The notes beneath the pieces were generated by a model, which worked only from the letters and a program-made list of their open reading frames with translations, did no database searches and was not told where the DNA came from. From positions 5,270,001 to 5,334,000 of the forward strand of contig NZ_LT629740.1 of assembly GCF_900105165.1 (NCBI RefSeq): DNA of 64,000 bases, given 5' to 3'. This DNA is from Mucilaginibacter mallensis. GTDB taxonomy: Bacteria; Bacteroidota; Bacteroidia; Sphingobacteriales; Sphingobacteriaceae. Of the stretch, positions 50,877 to 59,350 are shown one piece after another. A program made the translations under genes and the position numbers. Numbering within the stretch: position 1 is the stretch's first letter; every line of letters starts with the position of its first letter.

Positions 50877-52301
50877 ATGGAAAAAACTTGTACTAACGTT
50901 TGGAATAGCTGTCTCCAGATAATAAAAGATAACATACCGGCACAAAGCTTCAAAACCTGGTTTGAGCCGATAAAAGCTTTGAGGATGGAAGGCAGTGTTC
51001 TGACTATACAAGTACCAAGTTTGTTTTTTTACGAATGGCTGGAAGAACACTACGTTGGCCTGTTGCGTAAAACTATTAAAAAACAATTAGGGGATGAAGG
51101 GCGTTTAGAGTATAACATTGTAGTTGAACAATCTACAAGCAAACCATATACAACAAATATGCCCTCAAACGGAAACGGCGCGGAATCTAAGAATCAATCG
51201 ATGCCGATCCCTATTTCTATAAATAAGGATATTAAGAACCCTTTTGTTATACCGGGACTAAAAAAATTGAATGTTGACCCACAGCTTAACCGTAACTACA
51301 CTTTCGAAAACTTTATCGAAGGTGATTGTAACCGTTTAGCCCGTTCGGCAGGCTACGCGGTAGCAGCCAAACCGGGTGGCACTTCATTTAACCCTTTAAT
51401 GATATACGGTGGTGTTGGCTTAGGTAAAACACACCTTGCACAAGCAATAGGCAACCAGATAAAACAAACCCTGCCCGATAAACTGGTACTCTATGTATCA
51501 TGCGAAAAGTTCACTCAACAATTTGTTGACGCGCTTAAGCATAATAACATTAATGATTTTGTGAATTTTTATCAGGCTATTGACGTGCTCATTATGGATG
51601 ATGTGCACAACTTTGCCGGCAAAGAAAAAACACAGGATTTCTTCTTCCACATATTTAACCACCTGCACCAATCAGGCAGGCAGCTGATCATTACATCAGA
51701 TAAAGCACCTAAGGATCTGGCTGGTTTAGAGGAACGTTTACTATCAAGGTTTAAATGGGGCCTTTCTGCCGATCTGCAGATCCCCGACCTGGAAACCCGT
51801 ATGGCTATCCTTAAGAACAAGATCTATCAGGATGGTATTGAGTTATCAAACGATGTAGTTGAGTATGTGGCCCATAACATTGATAACAATGTACGTGAGC
51901 TGGAAGGCGCCATGGTATCATTACTGGCACAATCAACCCTTAACCGTAAGGAGATTGACCTGAACCTGGCTAAGCAAATGCTGAAGAATTTTGTAAAGAA
52001 TTCATCCAAGGAGATCTCGATGGAATACATCCAGAGCCTTGTTTGTGAGTACTTTGAAGTACCTATTGAGATGGTGAAATCACAAACCCGTAAACGCGAA
52101 ATTGTTCAGGCAAGGCAAATATCTATGTACCTGGCTAAAGCGCATACCAAAAGTTCATTAAAATCAATAGGCCATTTCTTCGGCGGCCGCGACCACTCTA
52201 CCGTGATATACGCCTGCCAAACCGTTGAGGATTTAATTGATACCGACAAAAAGTTCAAAGGCTACGTAGCTGATATACAGAAGAAATTAAAGATGTCGTA
52301 A
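50877..52301 (+). CDS. dnaA: Chromosomal replication initiator protein DnaA
   Basis: 474 residues. Domain I is the N-terminal NVWNSCLQIIKDNIPAQSFK region, domain II a short N/S-rich linker (90-125), domain III the AAA+ core with GGVGLGKTHL (178-187) and MDDVHNFAGK, and domain IV the DNA-binding signature GGRDHSTVIYACQ. It melts oriC and regulates its own level. The neighbouring sequence does not look like an origin, and dnaN is not next to it, so oriC may lie elsewhere. A strong terminator follows. Confidence 0.98.
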   Translation: MEKTCTNVWNSCLQIIKDNIPAQSFKTWFEPIKALRMEGSVLTIQVPSLFFYEWLEEHYVGLLRKTIKKQLGDEGRLEYNIVVEQSTSKPYTTNMPSNGNGAESKNQSMPIPISINKDIKNPFVIPGLKKLNVDPQLNRNYTFENFIEGDCNRLARSAGYAVAAKPGGTSFNPLMIYGGVGLGKTHLAQAIGNQIKQTLPDKLVLYVSCEKFTQQFVDALKHNNINDFVNFYQAIDVLIMDDVHNFAGKEKTQDFFFHIFNHLHQSGRQLIITSDKAPKDLAGLEERLLSRFKWGLSADLQIPDLETRMAILKNKIYQDGIELSNDVVEYVAHNIDNNVRELEGAMVSLLAQSTLNRKEIDLNLAKQMLKNFVKNSSKEISMEYIQSLVCEYFEVPIEMVKSQTRKREIVQARQISMYLAKAHTKSSLKSIGHFFGGRDHSTVIYACQTVEDLIDTDKKFKGYVADIQKKLKMS

Positions 52302-52325
52302 ACTGATATTTTGATTTAGATATGG

Positions 52326-52353
52326 AAAGCCTTGCATTTGCAGGGCTTTTTTT
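52326..52353 (+). terminator. Terminator of dnaA
   Basis: AAAGCCTTGC / GCAGGGCTTT with loop ATTT and a run of seven T residues, about 25 bases after the stop codon. Confidence 0.85.
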
Positions 52354-52369
52354 GTTGCGCCATACTTTT

Positions 52370-52602
52370 GATGTCATTGCGAGGAGGAACGACGAAGCAA
52401 CCTCGTCGCGTTCAATCAGCAAGCGACGAGGTTGCTCCACTAACCAGCGGATTCCAATTACATGATGGAAGGGTGTCATGCTGAGCGCTAGTCGAAGTAT
52501 GTGCGTAGAGGCCTTTGCCCACATGCTTCGACTAGCGCTCAGCATGACAGCCAACACACTTTACACGGCCGTGGATTGCTTCGTACCTCGTAATGACGCG
52601 TG
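52370..52602. repeat. Nested repeats: family B split by a family A doublet
   Basis: The left part 52370-52437 has TGTCATTGCGAGGAGGAACG plus an inverted AACCTCGTCGC / GCGACGAGGTT. At 52469-52552 a complete family A doublet (TGTCATGCTGAGCGCTAGTC ... GACTAGCGCTCAGCATGACA) follows. At 52570-52602 the family B right arm returns (GGATTGCTTCGTACCTCGTA). This is best read as insertion of A into B, and it fills the gap between dnaA and the Nudix gene. Confidence 0.8.
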
Positions 52603-52644
52603 GAAATAACTGCCTGTGAGGGCACAGGCAGCGGAGACATATAC

Positions 52645-53190
52645 TTACAACACCCCCAACTTCATAAACGCGTAAAACAAACCTGTGCAGTGCAGTGCCT
52701 GTGGTATTTTATTATCTACAAGCAGTTGTTTTACTTCGGGTATGGTGTATTCTTCAACAATCAGCTCTTCGTGTTCATCCAGATTTTGGTCCTGCGTCTT
52801 TTTACCGCCTTTAGCCAGGTAGCAATAAGTATGATTATTAGCAGTAGACGGATTGGCGTAAACAATGCTTAGCAGTTCAATATCTTCAAACAGATAGCCT
52901 GTTTCCTCCAAGAGCTCCCGCTGCATGGCATGTTCAGGGGCCTCATCGCCATCAATAACACCACCCGGTATTTCAAGTGATACGATGTCGGCCGCATGGC
53001 GGTACTGGCGCACCATCAGCACTTTATTATCTTCAGTAATAGCTACCCCATTTACCCAGTTGGGATATTCTAATACAAAGTAACTGTCAACAATGCGCCC
53101 GTCGGGCATTTCGCATTTATCAGTTCGTAAGGTAGCCCATGGGCCTTTATGTACATAATGAGAATCAAGAATTTTCCAGCGTAGATCCAT
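52645..53190 (-). CDS. Nudix hydrolase, ADP-ribose pyrophosphatase-like
   Basis: 181 residues from ATG at 53190 (MDLRWKILDSHYVHKGPWAT). The complete Nudix box runs from G77 to Y99 (GVIDGDEAPEHAMQRELLEE then TGY), matching G-x5-E-x7-R-E-U-x-E-E-x-G-U. The N-terminal strand-rich dimerisation region and the W-A-T-L-R-T-D segment fit ADP-sugar/ADP-ribose pyrophosphatases. It probably clears ADP-ribose or nucleotide sugars. The upstream TTG would add two residues only. Both flanks are repeat-filled gaps. Confidence 0.9.
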   Translation of the reverse strand: MDLRWKILDSHYVHKGPWATLRTDKCEMPDGRIVDSYFVLEYPNWVNGVAITEDNKVLMVRQYRHAADIVSLEIPGGVIDGDEAPEHAMQRELLEETGYLFEDIELLSIVYANPSTANNHTYCYLAKGGKKTQDQNLDEHEELIVEEYTIPEVKQLLVDNKIPQALHCTGLFYAFMKLGVL

Positions 53191-53204
53191 GCGCAAATGA
53201 GTGA

Positions 53205-53305
53205 TTTAGTGAATGAGCGAATTAGCGATTTTTTTAATAATTAATGAACTATTTGGTGTTTTAATTATGCGAAAGACCAACTAATCACTAATCACCAACC
53301 TCTAA
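53205..53305. repeat. Repeat family H between the Nudix and TPM genes
   Basis: TGAGTGATTTAGTGAATGAG and GCGAATTAGCGATT on the left, ACTAATCACTAATCACCAAC and CTCTAATCACTAAC on the right, give an imperfect palindrome with a spacer. Confidence 0.75.
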
Positions 53306-53312
53306 TCACTAA

Positions 53313-54107
53313 CTACCAGCTTCCGCTTGATCCGCCGCCGCCGAAGCTGCCGCCGCCAAAACCGCCGAAACCACCACCGCCGCCGCCGGAGTCTCCGCCA
53401 CCGCCGCCCCAGCCGCCTCCACCACGACCGCTGCTGCCCAGTATATCACCAGCCAGGAACCACCAGAAAGGGCTTGCGCCTCCACGACCACCAATGATCT
53501 GCCCGCCACCACCGCCGCCACCGCGACCGCGGAATACAACGATGAGGATAACAACTATAATGATGATAAAGATAATGATGCCGCCACCTCCGCCATTATC
53601 CTTGTGCTGTGCTTTTTTATCGGCCTTATATTCTCCTTTGGAGTATTTAATAATGTCGCTGGTAGCCGCATCAAGCCCGCCATAGTAATCATTGTGCCTG
53701 AAGTGGGGCTTTATGTCATTTTCAATTATCTGGCTTGTAATAGCGTCAGGAACGGCACCCTCAAGGCCATAGCCCGTTTGTATGGTTACTTTATGGTCAT
53801 CTACAGCAACTAATATCAACAGGCCATTGTTCTTGCCTTTTTGACCGATACCCCAGTTACGGCCCAGGCCAACGGCATATTCGGAAATATCATAATCACC
53901 AACTGATTTTATAAGTACAACCGCTATCTGGGTTGATGAAGAATCATCAAAAGCTACCAATTTGCTTTCCAGCTGCTGTTTATCGCCTTCTGACAGTGTA
54001 TTGGTATAATCCGTTACCAGCGTATTTGATTTTGGCGGATAAGTTTGCGCAAACGCCACGAACGTACCTACCAGGAAAACGAATAATAATGTAAGTTTCT
54101 TAAACAT
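53313..54107 (-). CDS. TPM-domain protein (YgcG family), secreted with Gly-rich tail
   Basis: 264 residues. The signal peptide is MFKKLTLLFVFLVGTFVAFA. A TPM domain (about 25-165: NTLVTDYTNTLSEGDKQQLE, GLGRNWGIGQKGKNNGLLIL and VTIQTGYGLEG) is followed by a membrane helix (about 178-196) and a glycine/serine-rich tail ending in GSSGSW. The cluster order lemA - short TPM - long TPM on the same strand is a recurrent gene trio in Bacteroidota, thought to act at the envelope, but its function is not established. It is 40 bases after the preceding gene. Confidence 0.88.
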   Translation of the reverse strand: MFKKLTLLFVFLVGTFVAFAQTYPPKSNTLVTDYTNTLSEGDKQQLESKLVAFDDSSSTQIAVVLIKSVGDYDISEYAVGLGRNWGIGQKGKNNGLLILVAVDDHKVTIQTGYGLEGAVPDAITSQIIENDIKPHFRHNDYYGGLDAATSDIIKYSKGEYKADKKAQHKDNGGGGGIIIFIIIIVVILIVVFRGRGGGGGGGQIIGGRGGASPFWWFLAGDILGSSGRGGGGWGGGGGDSGGGGGGFGGFGGGSFGGGGSSGSW

Positions 54108-54147
54108 AATCGTAATAATTTAAACCCTACTGTTAGAAAAAATTGGG

Positions 54148-54582
54148 TTATTCGCCATCCATAAAGGCAATATCATCGGGTAATTCGTTATTATCATCAG
54201 CATTATGCGGAAAGTATTTTTGCAACTGCTCGCCCGCTATGGCCAAACCGGTCACAATACCTTCAACCAGGTTACCCAGTTTAAAGTGCTGCAGCATATC
54301 CTCTTTAGTGCTATCCCAAAAATCAGCCGGCACTACTTTATCAATCCCAGCATCGCCAATAATGGCAAATTTACGATCGACTGTAGCCAGGTAAACCAGC
54401 ACACCGTTGCGGTGCTTGGTTTGGTGCATCTCCAGCTTATGAAAGTATTTTGCCGCACGGTCAAGCACGTTCTCGCTGCAGGTTTTCTCAATGCAAACAC
54501 GTATCTGCCCCGATGTATGCTTCTCAGCATCCTCAATGGCTGTACGTATGCGCTGTTGCTCTTCTTCGTTAAATATTGCCAT
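54148..54582 (-). CDS. Short TPM-domain protein, cytoplasmic
   Basis: 144 residues, starting MAIFNEEEQQRIRTAIEDAE. TPM core motifs are SGQIRVCIEK, RAAKYFHKLEMHQTKHRNGV then LVYLATVDRKFAIIGDAGID, and a C-terminal helix EGIVTGLAIAGEQLQKYFP. No signal peptide. It lies in the lemA-TPM-TPM cluster between lemA and the secreted TPM protein. A family H repeat separates it from lemA. Confidence 0.85.
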   Translation of the reverse strand: MAIFNEEEQQRIRTAIEDAEKHTSGQIRVCIEKTCSENVLDRAAKYFHKLEMHQTKHRNGVLVYLATVDRKFAIIGDAGIDKVVPADFWDSTKEDMLQHFKLGNLVEGIVTGLAIAGEQLQKYFPHNADDNNELPDDIAFMDGE

Positions 54583-54589
54583 GGCTGGT

Positions 54590-54700
54590 AATTAGTGAAT
54601 GAGTGATTTACTGTATTATTGATTTTAAACGATTGATTTACTGAATGAGCATAAAGAAAACATTCACTCATTCAGCAAATCACTCATTCAGTAATTATTA
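54590..54700. repeat. Repeat family H between TPM and lemA genes
   Basis: TAATTAGTGAATGAGTGATT and AACATTCACTCATTCAGCAA then ATCACTCATTCAGTAATTATTA form a long imperfect palindrome. The end touches the lemA stop codon. Confidence 0.8.
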
Positions 54701-55276
54701 GAACTGCACAGTAGGCACCTTATTAGCGCCTGCTTCTGCCTGGAAGTAGCCTTTTTCGGTAAAGCCGAACATTTTAGCGGTTATGTTTGCCGGGAACGAC
54801 CTGATCTTGCTGTTATAAGCCTGTACAGATGAGTTAAAATCTAAACGGGCTACATTAATACGATTTTCTGTACCCTCAAGCTGTGCCTGTAAAGCGGTGA
54901 AGTTTTGATTAGCCTTTAATTCCGGATAGTTTTCTGATGCTACCAGCAGCCTGCCTAAAGCTGTGCTTAACTGGCCTTGCGCAGCCTGGAATTTCTGAAT
55001 AGTTTCGGGTGTAAGTTTGGTAGGATCAACCTGTATTGATGTTGCTTTGGCGCGGGCCTCGGTTACATCAACCAACGTGCTTTTTTCAAAATTGGCCACA
55101 CCTTTTACAGTAGCAACCAGGTTGGGTATCAAATCAGCACGGCGTTGGTACTGGCTCTCAACTGCGCCCCATTTGGCTTTAACGTCTTCGTCCATTTGCA
55201 CCATGCTATTATAACTGCATGAACTTAAATTCATAACAGCCACTAATACTAATATTGCTGTGAATAGCTTTTTCAT
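54698..55276 (-). CDS. lemA: LemA family protein
   Basis: 192 residues. The lipoprotein-type signal is MKKLFTAILVLVAVMNLSSC (lipobox LSSC). The LemA helical core (VKAKWGAVESQYQRRADLIP, LVATVKGVANFEKSTLVDVT and GTENRINVARLDFNSSVQAY) is complete, with the typical NRIN. LemA proteins form coiled bundles at the membrane. It is the first gene of the lemA-TPM-TPM cluster on this strand. The last residues YFQAEAGANKVPTVQF are the family's usual end. Confidence 0.9.
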   Translation of the reverse strand: MKKLFTAILVLVAVMNLSSCSYNSMVQMDEDVKAKWGAVESQYQRRADLIPNLVATVKGVANFEKSTLVDVTEARAKATSIQVDPTKLTPETIQKFQAAQGQLSTALGRLLVASENYPELKANQNFTALQAQLEGTENRINVARLDFNSSVQAYNSKIRSFPANITAKMFGFTEKGYFQAEAGANKVPTVQF

Positions 55277-55540
55277 CTTTTTTAAAATTGATTTTTATTG
55301 TTGATTTAAAAATTAGAGTACAAATCACATACCGTTGTTACAAAACGCGCGGGGTAATGACATAATGACAAATTGCTGCTATTGGTTTTTGTAAATATAA
55401 TTAAAAGGATTGATAAGCAATTGCAGTATATACCACAGCATTAAACAGGCCATATCAAACAAAAATCAAAACCTTTTTTCCGTAAAACCATTCTCCCTAT
55501 TGAGCTTTAACAGATTGCAAACTATATAACAAACACCTTC

Positions 55541-55837
55541 ATGATCACCCACGCGTTTATAATAGCCATGATCGTTTTATTTATTCATGCCTGCACCTGG
55601 AAGGGGATGATATTTGAAAGTTTTAAAAAGATACTTAAACCCGAGGGGCATTTGTATAAACCTATTTATGGCTGTCCTATATGTATGACACCCTATTACG
55701 GCAGTATTATTTATCTGCTGTTTTTCAGGCTATCCTTTACCGATTGGCTGCTCACCATTGGCACCGCGGCCGGCATAAGCGTAATTTCAGTGCTCTTAAT
55801 AGATATTAAAGACGGTATTTTTAAACCGGGGGAATAG
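55541..55837 (+). CDS. Small membrane protein with CxxC motif
   Basis: 98 residues with three hydrophobic segments (about 3-18, 48-65, 68-88). The motif GCPICMTPYYG around residues 44-54 contains a C-x-x-C. It resembles small conserved membrane proteins near DUF1360, but I do not name it. Function is unknown. It follows a 264-base AT-rich gap that has no features I can name, and precedes a family H-type repeat. Confidence 0.6.
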   Translation: MITHAFIIAMIVLFIHACTWKGMIFESFKKILKPEGHLYKPIYGCPICMTPYYGSIIYLLFFRLSFTDWLLTIGTAAGISVISVLLIDIKDGIFKPGE

Positions 55838-55842
55838 TTAGC

Positions 55843-55905
55843 AGTTTTCAGTGGGCAGTTGCCAATTAACAGACATGCAAACTGAAAACTGCCCCACTGC
55901 CAACT
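55843..55905. repeat. Repeat family H-type palindrome
   Basis: AGCAGTTTTCAGTGGGCAGT and AACTGAAAACTGCCCCACTG then CCAACTATC form an inverted pair of CAGTTTTCAGT words. It abuts the bactofilin stop codon. Confidence 0.7.
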
Positions 55906-56332
55906 ATCCTACTTCTATCAGCTTGGGTTTAACCTTTGTGCTGGCAGCGGTTTGGTTGCTTTGGGCAAGTTTGTTGTTTTGTGTCATTGACAGGCTTCCG
56001 TTGTAAACGGCGCCATTTTCAACCTCAAGGGTTTGGGTCCGTATTTCGCCGCTAATTTTGCCTGAAGCTTTTATCTCGAGCGAGTTTACCTGCAGGTTGC
56101 CATTAACAGTACCATAAACAACCATCTCCTTGGTAATAACATTCCCTTGTATTGATCCTTTTTCACCTATTATTAATCCTTCATCAACCATTACATCTCC
56201 AGTTATTTGTCCGTCAATACGGGCATAGGCTGGGGCTTTAAGGTTGCCATCAAAAATACAGCCTTCGCTAATCAGCGTTGATATGGATTGCATATCAAGA
56301 GAAACTTTATCTTTTTTTGAAAAGATTGACAT
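55904..56332 (-). CDS. Bactofilin (polymer-forming cytoskeletal protein)
   Basis: 142 residues. The beta-helix core reads STLISEGCIFDGNLKAPAYA, RIDGQITGDVMVDEGLIIGE, KGSIQGNVITKEMVVYGTVN and GNLQVNSLEIKASGKISGEI, with the regular six-residue turns of bactofilins, and a short charged N-terminus (MSIFSKKDKVSLDMQS). Bactofilins form filaments without nucleotide and position cell-wall enzymes. It follows the M23 peptidase by 24 bases on the same strand, a known functional pairing. Confidence 0.9.
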   Translation of the reverse strand: MSIFSKKDKVSLDMQSISTLISEGCIFDGNLKAPAYARIDGQITGDVMVDEGLIIGEKGSIQGNVITKEMVVYGTVNGNLQVNSLEIKASGKISGEIRTQTLEVENGAVYNGSLSMTQNNKLAQSNQTAASTKVKPKLIEVG

Positions 56333-56356
56333 ATGATATTGGGGTTTTAAGGGTTC

Positions 56357-57223
56357 TTAATTATTGAGGGACAAATAACTAACCGGGTTAACCGGTTTAC
56401 CGTTTTTGCGTATTTCGTAATGCAGGTGAGTACCGGTTGAGCGGCCTGTTGAGCCTACCTCTCCAATTTTCTGCCCTGCGGTTACTTCCTGCCCTACCTT
56501 TACAGTAATACGCGACAGGTGACCATATAAAGTTTCAATATTATTAGCATGCATTATGCGCACACAGTTACCATAACCACCATACCAGCCGGCTGATTCA
56601 ACCCTGCCATTAGCGGTACATTTGGCCTCATCGCCTTTTTCTCCCTTAAAATCAATGCCTGGATGAAACTCCGCATGATCTGAATCAAAAGGATCGCTTC
56701 TGTAGCCGAAAATAGATGTTAAAGAGCTGATGCGTGGGTAACCCATAGGGGTAAAAGCCACGGCATGCAATAAGCGATCTAAGTACTCATCGTACAATGA
56801 ATATTTTTCATTGTCAGTAAGCTTGCTTTCTTCGGCGTTGCCATTACCGCCAATATCTTTGGTCGAAAAGCCTTTCAGGCCGCGTTTTTTAAGGTATGAA
56901 TTTATAGTCTGGAGCTTGACTTCAATAGCCTGTATATAGGTTTGTGCAGTATTTGTTTGTTTTACAGGAGCAACCGGTGGTGGTATCTGGCCTTTAAGCT
57001 TAGTTACCTGTGCCATAAGCTGCTGCTTTTCCTGTTCCTGCTGTTTATTCTCTGATCTAAGGTAAAAAATAGTTCCTGTCAGAGCTATGATGACAGCAAG
57101 TATGCCTGCCCCATAATGTTTAAGGCGACTAATGTGCTTTGTTTTTACCTGTAATGTTTTCGTGCCGCCCCGTTTCTTGTCAACAATGATTACTGTGCTA
57201 ATCTCAGATGGCTTAAATTTCAT
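56357..57223 (-). CDS. M23 family peptidase (LytM type), membrane-anchored
   Basis: 288 residues. Membrane helix about 37-55, a short coiled coil (57-80), then the LytM domain. The zinc ligands H187 and D191 (HPGIDF) and H268 of HLHY are present, with H235 (YGHLS) as the catalytic residue. It is an endopeptidase that cuts peptidoglycan cross-bridges, periplasmic side. Neighbouring bactofilin suggests localised cell-wall remodelling, as in the BacA/LmdC-type pairs of curved bacteria. That parallel is established for other species and is inference here. Confidence 0.92.
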   Translation of the reverse strand: MKFKPSEISTVIIVDKKRGGTKTLQVKTKHISRLKHYGAGILAVIIALTGTIFYLRSENKQQEQEKQQLMAQVTKLKGQIPPPVAPVKQTNTAQTYIQAIEVKLQTINSYLKKRGLKGFSTKDIGGNGNAEESKLTDNEKYSLYDEYLDRLLHAVAFTPMGYPRISSLTSIFGYRSDPFDSDHAEFHPGIDFKGEKGDEAKCTANGRVESAGWYGGYGNCVRIMHANNIETLYGHLSRITVKVGQEVTAGQKIGEVGSTGRSTGTHLHYEIRKNGKPVNPVSYLSLNN

Positions 57224-57431
57224 TTAAATAAAAATTAGGGACTGCAATATAAACATTTAATAGTTAAAAAAACACCGAATCTGCCTCAGCAGCACCCTTG
57301 TACGCCTAAAACGAACTTAAAGTTTGCCCTCCCCGTTAATAATTTAAACTAAATGGTTTAACCTAAGGATATGCTTGCGTCAGCAAATTGTTATTATTCT
57401 GAAAATTGAACGTTAACTGCTAATCATTTGT

Positions 57432-57439
57432 TATTTTTG
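57432..57439 (+). promoter_or_regulatory. Candidate promoter -7 element for the bacilliredoxin gene
   Basis: TATTTTTG matches TAnnTTTG, 24 bases before the ATG. A TTG at 57406-57408 is a weak -33. Confidence 0.5.
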
Positions 57440-57463
57440 CAAACAAATTTTAATAAGAAATTT

Positions 57464-57874
57464 ATGTACCCAGAATATTTAGTTGCCCCCATGCGGGCTG
57501 AATTAACCAATGTTGGTTTTGAAGAGCTGAAAGACGCCGATGCTGTAAAAAAGGCTATTGAAAGCGAAGGCACTGTGTTTGTAATGGTAAATTCTGTATG
57601 TGGTTGCGCTGCTGCTAACGCACGCCCTGCTGCAAAAATGGCTGCACAAAGCGCTAAACATCCTGATAAACTGGTAACCGTATTTGCAGGCATGGAAGCT
57701 GATGCCGTTAATACTGCACGTGCTTATATGTTGCCTTATCCTCCGTCATCACCTGCTATGGCCTTATTTAAGGACGGTAAACTGGTTCACATTATTGAAC
57801 GCCACCAGATTGAAGGTCGCCCGGCACAAATGATTGCCGATAACCTGATTGGTGCTTTCGAACAATATTGTTAA
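57464..57874 (+). CDS. BrxA/BrxB family bacilliredoxin
   Basis: 136 residues from ATG at 57464 (MYPEYLVAPMRAELTNVGFE). The active-site motif is C46-G-C48 (SVCGCAAANARPAA), the hallmark of bacilliredoxins, which remove thiol caps such as bacillithiol from oxidised proteins. In Bacteroidota the thiol partner is likely bacillithiol or a related compound. The ORF extends upstream to 57428, but the MYPEYL start is conserved. A terminator follows. Confidence 0.9.
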   Translation: MYPEYLVAPMRAELTNVGFEELKDADAVKKAIESEGTVFVMVNSVCGCAAANARPAAKMAAQSAKHPDKLVTVFAGMEADAVNTARAYMLPYPPSSPAMALFKDGKLVHIIERHQIEGRPAQMIADNLIGAFEQYC

Positions 57875-57916
57875 TTAGCGATCAGCGGTTTAAAATCCAG
57901 ATCCGTTAAAATATCC

Positions 57917-57947
57917 AAAGCCAGCATGTATAATGCTGGCTTTTCTC
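57917..57947 (+). terminator. Terminator of the bacilliredoxin gene
   Basis: AAAGCCAGCAT / ATGCTGGCTTT with a five-base loop, followed by T-rich sequence, 43 bases after the stop. Confidence 0.85.
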
Positions 57948-58021
57948 TTTGTAAAAATTAACCTGATTTAACGCTTTTATTTGCCGCCATTGTTTAATTT
58001 AGTGGTTATAATTAAATGGTT

Positions 58022-58387
58022 ATGAAAAAAATCATCATGATTGTGCTGCTGGCTGCTGGCCTGAATCAGGCAAAAGCGCAGCAGTTATTACAGGTTAAAC
58101 CGCTTGTTCCATTATCGGGCGGCTTGAATAATTATTTAAAACCTGATAATGCACCTTTGCTAAGTCCCCTGCATCAGCCTAAGCTTGATTCTGCCAGCAA
58201 AACACAGTTTATGGGTTTGGATAATAATGCGGTGATTGTTTATGACCGCATGCCAACAACCAATACATCTAATGTTGACCGCATGCCGATAGTTGTGCCC
58301 GGTGAACCTGGCGTAAAATATACTATGCTTGTTGAAAAGGTGAGGCTTATTACTGATGCAGATAATAAGCCGGTTGTAGCACCGTGA
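58022..58387 (+). CDS. Small secreted protein of unknown function
   Basis: 121 residues from ATG at 58022 (MKKIIMIVLLAAGLNQAKAQ). An alternative ATG is two codons upstream at 58016. Signal peptide with probable cleavage after KAQ. The mature part is short and charged, with YDRMPTTNTSNVDRMPI (a repeated DRMP) and a hydrophilic end. No family is recognised. It is convergent with cdaA with a 10-base gap. Confidence 0.6.
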   Translation: MKKIIMIVLLAAGLNQAKAQQLLQVKPLVPLSGGLNNYLKPDNAPLLSPLHQPKLDSASKTQFMGLDNNAVIVYDRMPTTNTSNVDRMPIVVPGEPGVKYTMLVEKVRLITDADNKPVVAP

Positions 58388-58397
58388 TACGATGCTG

Positions 58398-59189
58398 TTA
58401 AAAATCCTTGTTCAGCAATTTTTCCAGTTCAGCAAAGCTGATGTTCATTTTTACACGGCCCTGCTTGGCGTAGGAGATCTCGCCAGTTTCTTCTGACACA
58501 ATAATGGCTGTAGCCTCATTAGCTTCGGTAACGCCAATGCCCGCGCGGTGCCTCAACCCAAATTGCGCCGGCAAGTCGGTCTTTTCAGTAAGCGGCAAAA
58601 TACAACTGGCCGATTTTATTTTGTTCTCTGATATCACAACGGCCCCATCATGCAGCGGACTGGTTTTTTGAAATATACTTTCCAGTAACCGTTTGGATAT
58701 TTTACTATCAATTATCTCGCAGCTGTTCTGGTAAAACTGCTCATCATAATACTTTGCAAATACAATCAGCGCGCCAATACGGTTCTGCTTTAAATTTTTG
58801 CAGGCATCAATAATGGGTTTTATACGTGCATAGTTGTTCTTTTCTGCTTCGGCTTTGCCAAAAAAATACTGCCACCAGGCCTTGTTGCGCTGCAACGAGG
58901 CATTTTTACCCACCAGCAACAGAAACCGCCTTATCTCCTGCTGAAATACGATGATAACGGCAATGATCCCCACATCAACAAACTTGCCCAGTATGGCAGT
59001 AAGCAACTGCATATGCAATGCCCTCACCACAAAAAACAACCCAAATATGAGCGCCAGGCCTATAAATATATTGGCTGCAATAGTGCCCCTTATCAGATTA
59101 TATAACTGGTAAATAATAAGGGCTACCAGCACTATATCCAATATGTTTAAGGGCGTGACTTTTAGGAAGCTAAAATCGAAGTATTGCAT
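58398..59189 (-). CDS. cdaA: Diadenylate cyclase CdaA
   Basis: 263 residues. Three N-terminal membrane helices (about 10-28, 35-56, 65-82) are followed by the DAC domain with D181-G-A183 (LHDGAVVI) and R213-H-R215 (GLRHRAGIG), the catalytic motifs. It makes cyclic di-AMP, which controls osmotic balance, potassium uptake and cell-wall homeostasis. No regulator such as CdaR is next to it here. Convergent neighbour on the left; 162 bases to the next gene on the right. Confidence 0.94.
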   Translation of the reverse strand: MQYFDFSFLKVTPLNILDIVLVALIIYQLYNLIRGTIAANIFIGLALIFGLFFVVRALHMQLLTAILGKFVDVGIIAVIIVFQQEIRRFLLLVGKNASLQRNKAWWQYFFGKAEAEKNNYARIKPIIDACKNLKQNRIGALIVFAKYYDEQFYQNSCEIIDSKISKRLLESIFQKTSPLHDGAVVISENKIKSASCILPLTEKTDLPAQFGLRHRAGIGVTEANEATAIIVSEETGEISYAKQGRVKMNISFAELEKLLNKDF

Positions 59190-59350
59190 TTTACTAAGTT
59201 ATGATTTTCCCGCTAAACGGTAATATTCTAAAATATACATGCCCGTTTTTGACGAAAATAAGACCAAATACCGCTTTAACACAAATTAACAACGCAGCAA
59301 TAATATCGCTCAGTAATATTTTGTAGCTTCACCCATCAATCTTTATTACG

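Noticed and set aside
53309..53554. Minus-strand frame rich in V and A in the TPM gene tail
   Set aside because: It is a shadow of the glycine-rich tail (GGN codons read in another frame).
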